The notes beneath the pieces were generated by a model. That model had not been told where the DNA came from. It made no database searches and saw nothing but the letters and a program-made list of their open reading frames with translations. The position numbers and the translations under genes are program-made. Positions 57,210 to 64,000 of a stretch of 64,000 bases of DNA are shown in pieces. The stretch is from DASVEG01 sp035540495 (GTDB lineage: Bacteria; Actinomycetota; Acidimicrobiia; Acidimicrobiales; CADCTF01), in NCBI GenBank assembly GCA_035540495.1, contig DATLGL010000012.1, forward strand, positions 18,671 to 82,670, read 5' to 3'. Each line of letters starts with the position of its first letter. Position 1 is the first letter of the stretch.

Positions 57210-59029
57210 GCCGGCACCGCCTCACCCAGGTAGGCGTCGACGACGTCGGCCTGGCGGGCGACCTCGTCCACCGTGCCGCTCGCGATCACCCGTCCGGTGG
57301 CGAGCACCGTCAGCTGATCGCACACGTCGAGCACCAACGGCAGGTTGTGCTCGATGAGCAGCACCGTCCGGCCGAGCTCGTCCCGGATGTCGCGCAGTCG
57401 CAGCGCGAGGTCTTCCGCGGCGCCGGGCGCCATCCCGGCCGACGGCTCGTCGAGCATCACCAGCTCGGGTGACGTCACGAGCACGCAGCCGATCTCGACG
57501 ATGCGTTGCTGGCCGTGGGAGAGCAGCCGAACCGGCGTCTCCTCGAAGCGCTCGAAGCCGAGTGCCGCCACGGCTTCCCGCGCCCGCTCCCGAAGCGTCC
57601 GCTCGACCGCCCACGTCCGCCCGATGCCGACGAGCGCTTCGCCCGCCGAGTACTCCGCGAGGCGGTGCTGGGCGAGCAGCAGGTTCTCGGTGACCGTGAG
57701 GTCCTTCGCGAGACCGATGCCCTGGAAGGTGCGTCCCATGCCCGCCGCCGCACGGGCATGAGGCGCGAGCGTCGTCACGTCGCGGCCGAGGAGCTTGACG
57801 CTCCCGTCCTGCGGCGTCACGAACCCGGACACGACGTTGAACAAGGTGGTCTTGCCTGCGCCGTTCGGGCCGATCAGGCCCATGATCGTGTTGTGCGGCA
57901 CGGAGAGCGACGCGCCGTCGACCGCCGTGATGCCACCGAAGCGCACGGTCACGTTCGACACCTCGAGCACGTCGCCGTGGACGGGGACGACGCTCGCAGC
58001 GGTCGGCCGCGGGAGCGCCGACAACTGCGGGATCCCGGCGCCACTGCCCTCGACCGGCGCCGCCTTCTTCTCCCTCCGCTCGCGCATCGCCTGCGCGAAC
58101 CCGCCCGGGTGGTTCCGCACCGCCAGCATGAGACCGAGGGCGCCGACGACCTGGTCGGTGCCGCGGAATCCCTCGCCGAACAGCTCGAGCAGCTCTGGGA
58201 GCTCGGCGAAGATGAACGCGGCGGCGACGACGCCCGCTCGGCTCCCGAGGCCGCCGATGACGACCACGATCACGAGGACCAGCGACAGGTTGTAGGTGAA
58301 CGAGCTCGCGCTGATCGTCCCGACCAGCGGCGCGTACATCGCACCGGCAATCCCGGCGAACGCGCCCGAGAGCACGAACGCGAGCAGCTTGTGTCGAGCG
58401 ACGTCGACACCGAACGACGCGGCCACGGGCTCGCTCGCCTTGACCGCCTGGAACGCGCGGCCGAGCCGCGTCCGGGTGACGTTGACGTCGACGAGCCACA
58501 CGACGAGCAGGACGAACAGGACGATCGCCAGGTAGTCGCCGTTGCGAAGGAACTGGAAGGTGTTGATGAGCGGCCGCGGCACCTCGACGCCGCCGGAGCC
58601 GCCGGTGATCGCACGAGCACGGAACACCGACGCCTGCATGGCGTAGGCGAAGCCGATCGTGACGATCGCGAGATACAGGCCACGGAGCCGCAGAGCAGGA
58701 AGCCCGACCAGGAAGGCGACCGCCGCACCCGCCATGGCACTGACCGGGATCGCGATCACGTACGGCAGGGCGAGGTGGTCGGCGCCGGTGATGATCCCCG
58801 TCGTGAAGGCACCGACGCCGAGCAGGCTGAAGTGCCCGAGCGAGATCTGCCCTGCGTAGCCCATCACCATGTTCAGCGCGAGGGCCGCGGCGGCGAAGCA
58901 CGCCCCACGTCCGAGAACGAAGCCCTGCTCCGACGACAGGAGCCCCATGCGGCCGAGCACCGGAGGCAGCGCGAGCACCGCGACGGCCACGGCGAGGAGC
59001 GTCAGCCGCCGCCTCATCACTTCGTCCAT
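57206..59029 (-). CDS. livM-livG: LivM-LivG fusion: ABC permease and ATPase in one chain
   Basis: 607 residues. N-terminal LivM permease (about 1-320) with NMVMGYAGQISLGHFSLLGVGAFTTG and VVVIGGLGSRAG, a Glu/Lys/Pro linker (about 320-350), and a LivG ATPase (about 353-607): Walker A GPNGAGKTT (about 386-394), LSHGQQR signature variant, Walker B LVMLDEPSAGMAPG, LIEHNLPLVL. Branched-chain-amino-acid-type importers also carry aromatic acids, amides and other small acids. ATG 59029 shares one base with the LivH stop (TGATG). Confidence 0.94.
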   Translation of the reverse strand: MDEVMRRRLTLLAVAVAVLALPPVLGRMGLLSSEQGFVLGRGACFAAAALALNMVMGYAGQISLGHFSLLGVGAFTTGIITGADHLALPYVIAIPVSAMAGAAVAFLVGLPALRLRGLYLAIVTIGFAYAMQASVFRARAITGGSGGVEVPRPLINTFQFLRNGDYLAIVLFVLLVVWLVDVNVTRTRLGRAFQAVKASEPVAASFGVDVARHKLLAFVLSGAFAGIAGAMYAPLVGTISASSFTYNLSLVLVIVVVIGGLGSRAGVVAAAFIFAELPELLELFGEGFRGTDQVVGALGLMLAVRNHPGGFAQAMRERREKKAAPVEGSGAGIPQLSALPRPTAASVVPVHGDVLEVSNVTVRFGGITAVDGASLSVPHNTIMGLIGPNGAGKTTLFNVVSGFVTPQDGSVKLLGRDVTTLAPHARAAAGMGRTFQGIGLAKDLTVTENLLLAQHRLAEYSAGEALVGIGRTWAVERTLRERAREAVAALGFERFEETPVRLLSHGQQRIVEIGCVLVTSPELVMLDEPSAGMAPGAAEDLALRLRDIRDELGRTVLLIEHNLPLVLDVCDQLTVLATGRVIASGTVDEVARQADVVDAYLGEAVPA

Positions 59030-59910
59030 CACGCGGCCTCTCGGGTCTGGGTGGCTCCGAACAGGCCCTGGGGGCGGGCGAGGAGCACGACCAGGATGAG
59101 CGCGAAGACCGACAGCGTCGGGATGCCCGGCAACGAGCTCGTGAGGGTGGCGTCGGTGACGAACACCTCGAGCAGCCCCACGACCAGCCCTCCGACGAAC
59201 GCGCCCGGAAGGCTGGTGAGCCCACCGACGAGCGCGGCAGCGAGCCCCTTCACGAAGAGCTCGCTCGCGAACCCGGGAGCGAACACGCCCACCGTCGGCT
59301 CGATCAGGAGCACGGCCAGCGCGCTGATCGCGGCACCGGTGCCCCACGTGAACGCCGACACCCGTCGCAGCGGCACGCCGACGAGCCGCACCGCTGTCGG
59401 ATCGTCAGCGGCTGCGAGCACCGCCAACCCGAAGTCGGTCCGGCGCAGCAGCACCGCAAGGGCGACGCCGATCGCGGCGGTGATCACCAGGGAGAGGATC
59501 TGGGTGCCGCTGACGAAGACACCTGCGACCTCGATGCTTCCGCGAATCGGCCCCGCCACCGAACGGGGGCTCTCGCCGAAGGCTCGGAACCCGAGCGCGA
59601 GCAGGAACAGGAGCAGGCCGACGGTCGCGACTGCGACCGCCAAGCGGCTCTGGTCGCCCATCGGGCGGACGATGAACCGCTCGAACGCGAGGCCGATGAT
59701 GGTCGCGGTGGCGACCGCCCCGGCCGCGCCGACGATCCATGGCAGTCCCTGCTCGGTGCTCAGCCACCAGGCGGCGTAGAGCCCGAAGGTGCCCATCTCG
59801 CCCTGCGCGAAGTTGAGGACGCGCGACCCGCGGTACACGAGCACGATGCCGACGGCGAGCAGCCCGTAGATGCCTCCGTACACGAGGCCGAGGACGAGGT
59901 TCTGGACCAT
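59029..59910 (-). CDS. livH: LivH-type ABC permease
   Basis: 293 residues, about eight membrane helices. LVLGLVYGGIYGLLAVGIVLVYRGSRVLNFAQGEMGTFG is the family's opening (seen in part as YGGIYGLLAVG and NFAQGEMG), and the cytoplasmic coupling loop is GLAVLAAADDPTAVRLVGV. Partner of the LivM-LivG fusion. ATG 59910 shares one base with the stop of the binding-protein gene (TGATG). Confidence 0.94.
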   Translation of the reverse strand: MVQNLVLGLVYGGIYGLLAVGIVLVYRGSRVLNFAQGEMGTFGLYAAWWLSTEQGLPWIVGAAGAVATATIIGLAFERFIVRPMGDQSRLAVAVATVGLLLFLLALGFRAFGESPRSVAGPIRGSIEVAGVFVSGTQILSLVITAAIGVALAVLLRRTDFGLAVLAAADDPTAVRLVGVPLRRVSAFTWGTGAAISALAVLLIEPTVGVFAPGFASELFVKGLAAALVGGLTSLPGAFVGGLVVGLLEVFVTDATLTSSLPGIPTLSVFALILVVLLARPQGLFGATQTREAA

Positions 59911-61430
59911 CAGAAGCCCGTCTTGCAGAGGGCGGTCGACTTCCAGTTCACCTTCCCGGACGGCGAACGGAACGTCTCCAACAGGTTGACGAAGCCGCCG
60001 CTGCCGTTGTTGCCCCGACTGAAGTCGAGCGGGCACGTCGGCGACGTCGTCGCCTTGTAGCCGTTGACGAGCAGTCCGGCAAAGTGGTTGCGCGTGCAGT
60101 TCGGCCCGCACGCACGGAGCAGCTCGACGAGGCGCTTCTGCTCGATCCAGTTGAGCCACAGCAGGTCGCCCGCGACGCCGCTGATGTCGGTGTTCGGCCG
60201 GTACTTGCGGTACTGGGCCTCGAACTCCTTCATGTCGTTCGCGTAGGGGGCGAAGGTGTCGCCGTAGTCGCCGAAGCTGTAGCCGGGCCAGCTCGACAGG
60301 CCGACCATCGGCGGCGTCAATGCGTCGTTGTCGAGCGTCTGCGATGTGAGGTTGAACGGGAACGCAACCCACTGCGGGCTGTAGTTCTGCGCCTTGGCCT
60401 GCTTCACGATCTGGGTCAGCGCGAGGGTGTTCTCCCACGCCCATGCCACCTCGGCGCCGGCGTTGCGGAGCTCGATCAGCGCCTGGGTGTAGTTCGCCTG
60501 GTTCTTCTGCACGGGAACCGCCTTCACGAGGTTGATCCCCCTCGCCGCGGCCACCTGCTTGAACGCGTTGAACCCCGGCTGCCAGAACTCGCTGTCGCGA
60601 TAGAGCGCGCCGACCTTCTTGCCTGGGTAGCGGCTGGCGACGAGCTCGCCGAAGGCCCGACCGACCTGCTCGACGCTGGGCTGCGTCGTGAAGCTGTACT
60701 TCTTGTCTCCCGCACCGACCTCGGTCGCGATGTGGTGGAGGTAGAGCTCCTTGTTCGCCTCGGCCCAGTTCCGCACCGACGGGATCTGGTCGAAGCCGAT
60801 GCCACCGAGGATCGCGAACGGCTTCTTCCCGCGGCACGCGTCGGCGGCCTGGCGCGCGGTGTCGGCCTCGTAGTTGTCGTTCTCGTAGGTGGCGACGACC
60901 TTGCGGCCGTGGATGCCGCCTGCGTCGTTGACCGCCGAGTAGTAGACGTTGAAGTCGTCGGCGGTCGCGTTGAACGCGGGACCGTAGGTGAGGGCGGCGT
61001 GTCCGCAGAGGGTGATGGTCGTCGGCGTGATGCCGTGGGTGTTCGCGGCACCGCTGAAGAGCTGCGGATCGCCCGGTGCGTCGACCGGGGTCGAGGCCGT
61101 GCCGCCGGATGGCGACGTAGACGCGCCACCAGCGCCGGACGGGGCAGGCGCCTTCGTCGCCGTGGGTGCCGATCCGCGGGCACCGGCTCCTCCGCCCGCC
61201 GCAGCTCCGCCTTCGGTCTCCGGGGCCGCAGGGTCGGGCGCCGCGGTCGTGTCGGCCGGTTCCGTGACGTCGCCGGCACCGGGATCGGTCGCCGCCACCG
61301 TCGTGTCGGTCGACTGGTTGCCGATCGACAAGTCGGTCGAACCGCCGTTCTTCTTCACGCCCGTGCACGCGGCCGCAAGCGCGCACCAGAGCAGGACCAC
61401 CGCCACGTGGCGGCGGGCGGATGTCGTCAT
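59910..61430 (-). CDS. ABC transporter substrate-binding lipoprotein (type I fold)
   Basis: 506 residues. Lipoprotein signal with LAAAC lipobox (Cys about 22). An unusually long Ala/Pro/Gly/Thr-rich linker (about 30-118) separates lipid anchor from the binding domain (about 125-506; ITLCGHAALTYGPAFNATADDFNVYY, GGIHGRKVVATYENDNY, RDSEFWQPGFNAF), which has paired Cys in CGPNCTRN. Binds a small acid or peptide-like ligand for LivH/LivM; ligand unknown. ATG 61430 has GGGGG upstream. First gene of the operon, divergent from tetR. Confidence 0.93.
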   Translation of the reverse strand: MTTSARRHVAVVLLWCALAAACTGVKKNGGSTDLSIGNQSTDTTVAATDPGAGDVTEPADTTAAPDPAAPETEGGAAAGGGAGARGSAPTATKAPAPSGAGGASTSPSGGTASTPVDAPGDPQLFSGAANTHGITPTTITLCGHAALTYGPAFNATADDFNVYYSAVNDAGGIHGRKVVATYENDNYEADTARQAADACRGKKPFAILGGIGFDQIPSVRNWAEANKELYLHHIATEVGAGDKKYSFTTQPSVEQVGRAFGELVASRYPGKKVGALYRDSEFWQPGFNAFKQVAAARGINLVKAVPVQKNQANYTQALIELRNAGAEVAWAWENTLALTQIVKQAKAQNYSPQWVAFPFNLTSQTLDNDALTPPMVGLSSWPGYSFGDYGDTFAPYANDMKEFEAQYRKYRPNTDISGVAGDLLWLNWIEQKRLVELLRACGPNCTRNHFAGLLVNGYKATTSPTCPLDFSRGNNGSGGFVNLLETFRSPSGKVNWKSTALCKTGF

Positions 61431-61452
61431 CCGAAACCCCCAGATGTCTGTT

Positions 61453-61472
61453 CCGAACGAACCATCGTTCGG
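61453..61472. promoter_or_regulatory. Inverted repeat upstream of the transporter operon
   Basis: CCGAACGA and TCGTTCGG are perfect 8-bp arms around ACCA, 23 bases before the binding-protein start. The half-site CGTTCG recurs at 61552-61557 before tetR. Likely operator of the TetR at 61562. Confidence 0.7.
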
Positions 61473-61547
61473 CGCAAACCGTACGACTGTCCGAAATACG
61501 CCGTCGAGCGGCGTTCGTTGCGTTTCGTGCTGGTGTGGCCGTAACCT

Positions 61548-61557
61548 AACGATCGTT
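61548..61557. promoter_or_regulatory. Second putative TetR site, AACGATCGTT
   Basis: A 10-bp palindrome four bases before the tetR ATG, continuing as GATCGTTCG, which matches the right arm of 61453-61472. It would allow autorepression. Confidence 0.5.
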
Positions 61558-61561
61558 CGCC

Positions 61562-62200
61562 ATGGCCCGTCGCACCTCTGCTCCGACCGTCGCCGCAGTC
61601 GCAGACGACCCGCTCCCGTCGCGCGCCTCGTCCGACGGCACCCTCCGCCGGCTGCAGCACGCAGCGCTGGAGCTGTTCGCCGAGCGGGGCTACCACGGCG
61701 TGTCGATGCGGGAGCTCGCCGCGGCGACCGGCGTGCAGCCGAGCTCGCTGTACTCGCACATGCCGTCGAAGGAGCGGCTGCTGCTCGACCTCGTCGTCCT
61801 CGGCCACGAGGAGCATCGCGACCGGCTTCGGGCCGCGCTCCTCGAGAGCGGCGACGACCCGGCCGAGCAGCTGGCGTCCGTGGTCAGGGCCCACGTTGGG
61901 TTCCACGTCGAGTTCCCGACGCTGGCCACCGTCGTGAACAACGAGCTCCACGCACTCAGCGAGGACGGTCAGCGCGAGGTCCGGCTGATCCGGGGCGACG
62001 CCGAACGCACGATCGTCGACATCGTCGAACGGGGCGTGCGGCTCGGCTCCTTCCACGTGCCCGACGTGTGGCTCGCCGCCGCAGCGATCGGCGGCATGGG
62101 CATTCGAGCTGCGGCCTGGTTCCGCCAGGGCAACTACACGCCCGGCGAGGTCGCCGACACGTACGCCGAGTTCGCCCTGCGCATCGTCGGCGCCAGGTGA
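61562..62200 (+). CDS. TetR family regulator of the transporter/esterase operon
   Basis: 212 residues. After a 25-residue leader the helix-turn-helix spans about 28-75 (LQHAALELFAERGYHGVSM, LAAATGVQPSSLYSHMPSKERLL), then a TetR_C-like ligand domain with many His/Glu residues. ATG 61562. Divergent from the seven-gene operon, with two related palindromic sites in the 131-base gap, so it is the likely regulator; the inducer may be an imported product or its CoA ester. Confidence 0.93.
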   Translation: MARRTSAPTVAAVADDPLPSRASSDGTLRRLQHAALELFAERGYHGVSMRELAAATGVQPSSLYSHMPSKERLLLDLVVLGHEEHRDRLRAALLESGDDPAEQLASVVRAHVGFHVEFPTLATVVNNELHALSEDGQREVRLIRGDAERTIVDIVERGVRLGSFHVPDVWLAAAAIGGMGIRAAAWFRQGNYTPGEVADTYAEFALRIVGAR

Positions 62201-62244
62201 GGACGGATGGGCGCCACCACATGTGACGCTTGACCACTTGTTCT

Positions 62245-62274
62245 GTTACTTGAGGTAACGTTACCTTGGGTAAC
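62245..62274. promoter_or_regulatory. 30-bp near-perfect palindrome abutting the AurF-like gene
   Basis: GTTACTTGAGGTAAC followed directly by GTTACCTTGGGTAAC; the halves match in 12 of 15 positions as an inverted repeat, and the core GGTAACGTTACC is perfect. It ends at the base before the ATG and lies where the -10 of a TTGACC -35 (62230-62235) would be. An operator for a dimeric regulator, probably not the TetR upstream, whose own sites look different. Confidence 0.75.
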
Positions 62275-63183
62275 ATGAGTGCTGTGGAAACGATCACCCG
62301 CATCGAACGTCTGAACTCCGCTGCCTCCAAGCGGGTCGTCGATCCCGACAACGAGATCGCCGGCCGGCCGGGGCCTGGCCAGATCATCCCCGACGAACTG
62401 CTGTCGGTGGCGGGCCTGGCCCTCGAGCTCACGCCCGAGCAGAAGGCGAAGCTCTCCCGCGAGGAGATCGCTTCGATCGCCGCCGAAGGCATCCGCTTCG
62501 AGGCGGTGCTCACCGCAGGCTTCGGGCTCGAGATCGCCACGGCGCCCAAGGTCACCGACCCCCGCGTCACGTTCCTCCTCCACGAGATCGGCGAGGAGAG
62601 CCGCCACTCGCGGCTGTTCGTTCGCCTGATCGAAGGCCTCGAGCCCACGGCAGAGAGCCCGTTCGACCGCCCGATCTTCAAGACGTTGATGCGGTTCGGG
62701 GTTCGTCAGATCATCAGCCGGCCGGCGCTGCTCTACACCCTCGTCCTCGGAGGCGAGGAGATCCCCGACCTCCTCCAGAAGCTGGCGAGCGAGCACCCCG
62801 ACACCGACGACTTCGTGCGGGCGGTCAACAAGTACCACCGCATGGAGGAGGCCCGGCACCTGTCGTACGCACGGGCCGTGCTGCCCGAGGTGTGGGCGAA
62901 GGCGTCGTGGCACGACAAGTACGCCGTCCGTCGCATCGCTCCGCTCGCGATCAAGGGGATGTTCGAGACGCTGGTGCACCCGGGGGTCTACGAGAGCATC
63001 GGCCTGCCCGGCTGGGAGACGTGGAAGGCCGTCAACCGGTCGCCGGAGCGCATCGCGATCCGCCACCAGGCGACGCGGCCCGTGCTCGACGCCCTCGTCG
63101 ACGGCGGCGTGTTCTCCAAGGGACGCATCCCGAAGCGCTGGCAGAAGCTGTGCGGCGTCGATCGGGGCGGCGAGCCGGTCTGA
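62275..63183 (+). CDS. AurF-like diiron oxygenase
   Basis: 302 residues of the p-aminobenzoate N-oxygenase (AurF) family. The ferritin-like diiron ligands are visible: Glu in GIRFEAVLTAGF, Glu/His in HEIGEESRHSRLF, Glu in GGEEIPDLLQK and the pair in HRMEEARHLSYAR. AurF oxidises an arylamine to a nitro compound; many homologues are uncharacterised hydroxylases. ATG 62275 immediately follows the palindrome, so the leader is very short and no ribosome site is seen. No reductase or polyketide genes are close. Confidence 0.88.
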   Translation: MSAVETITRIERLNSAASKRVVDPDNEIAGRPGPGQIIPDELLSVAGLALELTPEQKAKLSREEIASIAAEGIRFEAVLTAGFGLEIATAPKVTDPRVTFLLHEIGEESRHSRLFVRLIEGLEPTAESPFDRPIFKTLMRFGVRQIISRPALLYTLVLGGEEIPDLLQKLASEHPDTDDFVRAVNKYHRMEEARHLSYARAVLPEVWAKASWHDKYAVRRIAPLAIKGMFETLVHPGVYESIGLPGWETWKAVNRSPERIAIRHQATRPVLDALVDGGVFSKGRIPKRWQKLCGVDRGGEPV

Positions 63184-63200
63184 CCGACGGCGGCGTCCGC

Positions 63201-63827
63201 CTACAGGTCGACCCGGGGCAACCCGAGCCACACCCTCGTCATCTCGAGCTCCTTCACCTCGACCCGCTGGTAGCGAGCGATCCGCGCCGCGAGCTCTCGT
63301 ACGTCCCGATCCTCCGCGCGGTCGGCTCCGGCCTCGGCCATCTCCACGCCGCCGTCGTGGTGCCGCTTCATCAGCTCGAGGAACAGGGCGTCGACGTCTC
63401 GCCCCGTCGCATCGGCCAGCCGCTCCAGCTGGGTTTCCGTCGCCATGCCCGGCATCTCGTCGGTCGCCATCGCGTGGTGCCCCATCCACGCCATCGCGCG
63501 GCCGTCGTCCGGTCGGTAGCGGGGCTGGCCCCACCGCTGGAGGTACGCCTCCATCAACCCGATCTCGTAGCTCTGGCTCTGCACGATCTCGCGGGCGAAC
63601 TTCGACACTCGCGGTTCGGCCCCTCCCGAGATCTGGTACTGGCTCATCACCAGCGCCTGCTCGTGGTGGGCGATCATGTCCCACAGGAAGCCGACGTCCG
63701 CGCTGTCGGGTGAGGGTGAGCCGCCGCCGGCGACGCCGTCACCTGATCGAGAGCCGATGGCGTAGCCGATCGAGCCGACGAGGAAGGCGAGGGCGACCAG
63801 CAGCGCGATCCGTTGGACGCGGGTCAT
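63201..63827 (-). CDS. DUF305 family membrane-anchored protein
   Basis: 208 residues. Signal-anchor helix (about 6-26) then a DUF305 four-helix domain with the paired His motifs DMIAHHEQALVMSQ (about 50-63) and LMKRHHDGGVEMAEAG (about 152-167), plus Met residues, suited to copper or iron binding. Such proteins are linked to copper handling in actinobacteria. ATG 63827. Convergent with the AurF-like gene (17-base gap). Confidence 0.9.
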   Translation of the reverse strand: MTRVQRIALLVALAFLVGSIGYAIGSRSGDGVAGGGSPSPDSADVGFLWDMIAHHEQALVMSQYQISGGAEPRVSKFAREIVQSQSYEIGLMEAYLQRWGQPRYRPDDGRAMAWMGHHAMATDEMPGMATETQLERLADATGRDVDALFLELMKRHHDGGVEMAEAGADRAEDRDVRELAARIARYQRVEVKELEMTRVWLGLPRVDL

Positions 63828-63855
63828 GTCCCGGTGGACGTTACGCTCCGCCGCG

Positions 63856-64000
63856 ATGTCATCGATCGCGGGGCAACGAGTCGCAGCCGGCGACGAGGAA
63901 CCGCCGCCGCTGCGCGCCTACCTCGCGTCGCAGCTCGGCACGTGGCCGCCGACCTCCGGCTTCACCGTCGCCCTCGCCCCGGCACGCAGCCGTCCTGGGT
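63856..64000 (+). CDS. Partial gene at right edge, unidentified
   Basis: ATG 63856 opens a frame of 48 codons to the window end (SSIAGQRVAAGDEE, then LRAYLASQLGTWPP and FTVALAPARSR). No family recognised from this piece. Divergent from the DUF305 gene with a 28-base gap. No obvious ribosome site. Confidence 0.5.
   Translation, partial: MSSIAGQRVAAGDEEPPPLRAYLASQLGTWPPTSGFTVALAPARSRPG

Noticed and set aside
63188..63201. GGCGG/CCGCC hairpin between AurF-like and DUF305 genes as terminator
   Set aside because: Stem of only 5 bp, no T-run, and it overlaps the DUF305 stop; expected by chance at this GC content.

Overview
The window is GC-rich throughout (GTG starts are frequent, TTG starts occur, coding is dense and many genes overlap by 1-8 bases). 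Its content is typical of a free-living heterotrophic actinobacterium: TetR and MarR regulators, an LLM-class F420-type oxidoreductase, a DUF222/HNH endonuclease, an LAATG-anchored DUF5979 surface protein, long-form HisG with a separate HisE, acyl-CoA enzymes, and tRNA genes without an encoded CCA. My best guess is the Acidimicrobiia (Ilumatobacter-like) or a related deep-branching actinobacterial group. This rests on style and gene content, not on a marker-gene comparison.

Layout. 1-4724 (minus): a run of usp, DM13 protein, dienelactone hydrolase, hisE-hisG, SDR and a sulfatase cut by the window edge. 4761-9061 (plus): a perfect 18-bp palindrome, a TetR gene and a coupled heterodimeric ABC exporter. 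9062-15515: F420-type oxidoreductase, His-rich MBL hydrolase, 27-bp tandem repeats, M23-like lipoprotein, and a second ABC exporter pair. 15543-24922: FAD protein, acyl-CoA dehydrogenase, GH3 glycosidase, lipoprotein, and an enoyl-CoA hydratase / acyl-CoA ligase / PhyH operon. 24931-32985: TetR coupled to a GH31 glycosidase, a second PhyH, GH2 glycosidase, a dehydrogenase remnant, DAD-type cupin, FMN hydroxy-acid oxidase and methyltransferase. 33026-36378: LAATG surface protein, small membrane protein, tRNA-Glu, cupin remnant, HNH protein and an AT-rich inverted repeat. 36398-46418: SMP-30, GMC oxidoreductase, D-aminoacylase-like hydrolase coupled to a molybdopterin large subunit, membrane protein, ThDP enzyme and GlcD-like oxidase. 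46521-48835: a decayed FtsX permease. 48911-52232: MarR with a palindrome and VOC protein, tRNA-Gln, ElyC-like protein, gltX and a small Cys-rich peptide. 52225-64000: TrxR-like flavoprotein, a seven-gene transporter/esterase operon with a divergent TetR, an AurF-like diiron oxygenase with a long palindromic operator, a DUF305 protein and a cut gene.

The most system-like region is 53151-61472. A lipoprotein binding protein, LivH permease, LivM-LivG fusion, LivF ATPase with a histone-like lysine-rich tail, hydrolase, secreted wall-anchored PHB-depolymerase-type esterase and a second hydrolase all overlap by 1-4 bases on the minus strand, opposite a TetR gene flanked by CGTTCG-containing operators. 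I read it as surface hydrolysis of an ester polymer coupled to uptake and intracellular hydrolysis of the products. The substrate is inference.

A second metabolic theme is oxidative handling of lipids and sugars: three glycoside hydrolases (GH3, GH31, GH2), two PhyH dioxygenases, acyl-CoA ligase, enoyl-CoA hydratase, acyl-CoA dehydrogenase, and GMC, GlcD and FMN oxidases, compatible with use of glycosylated or branched lipids. Three gene remnants (dehydrogenase tail, cupin tail, frameshifted FtsX) show recent gene loss. No CRISPR array, rRNA, IS element or phage gene was seen.
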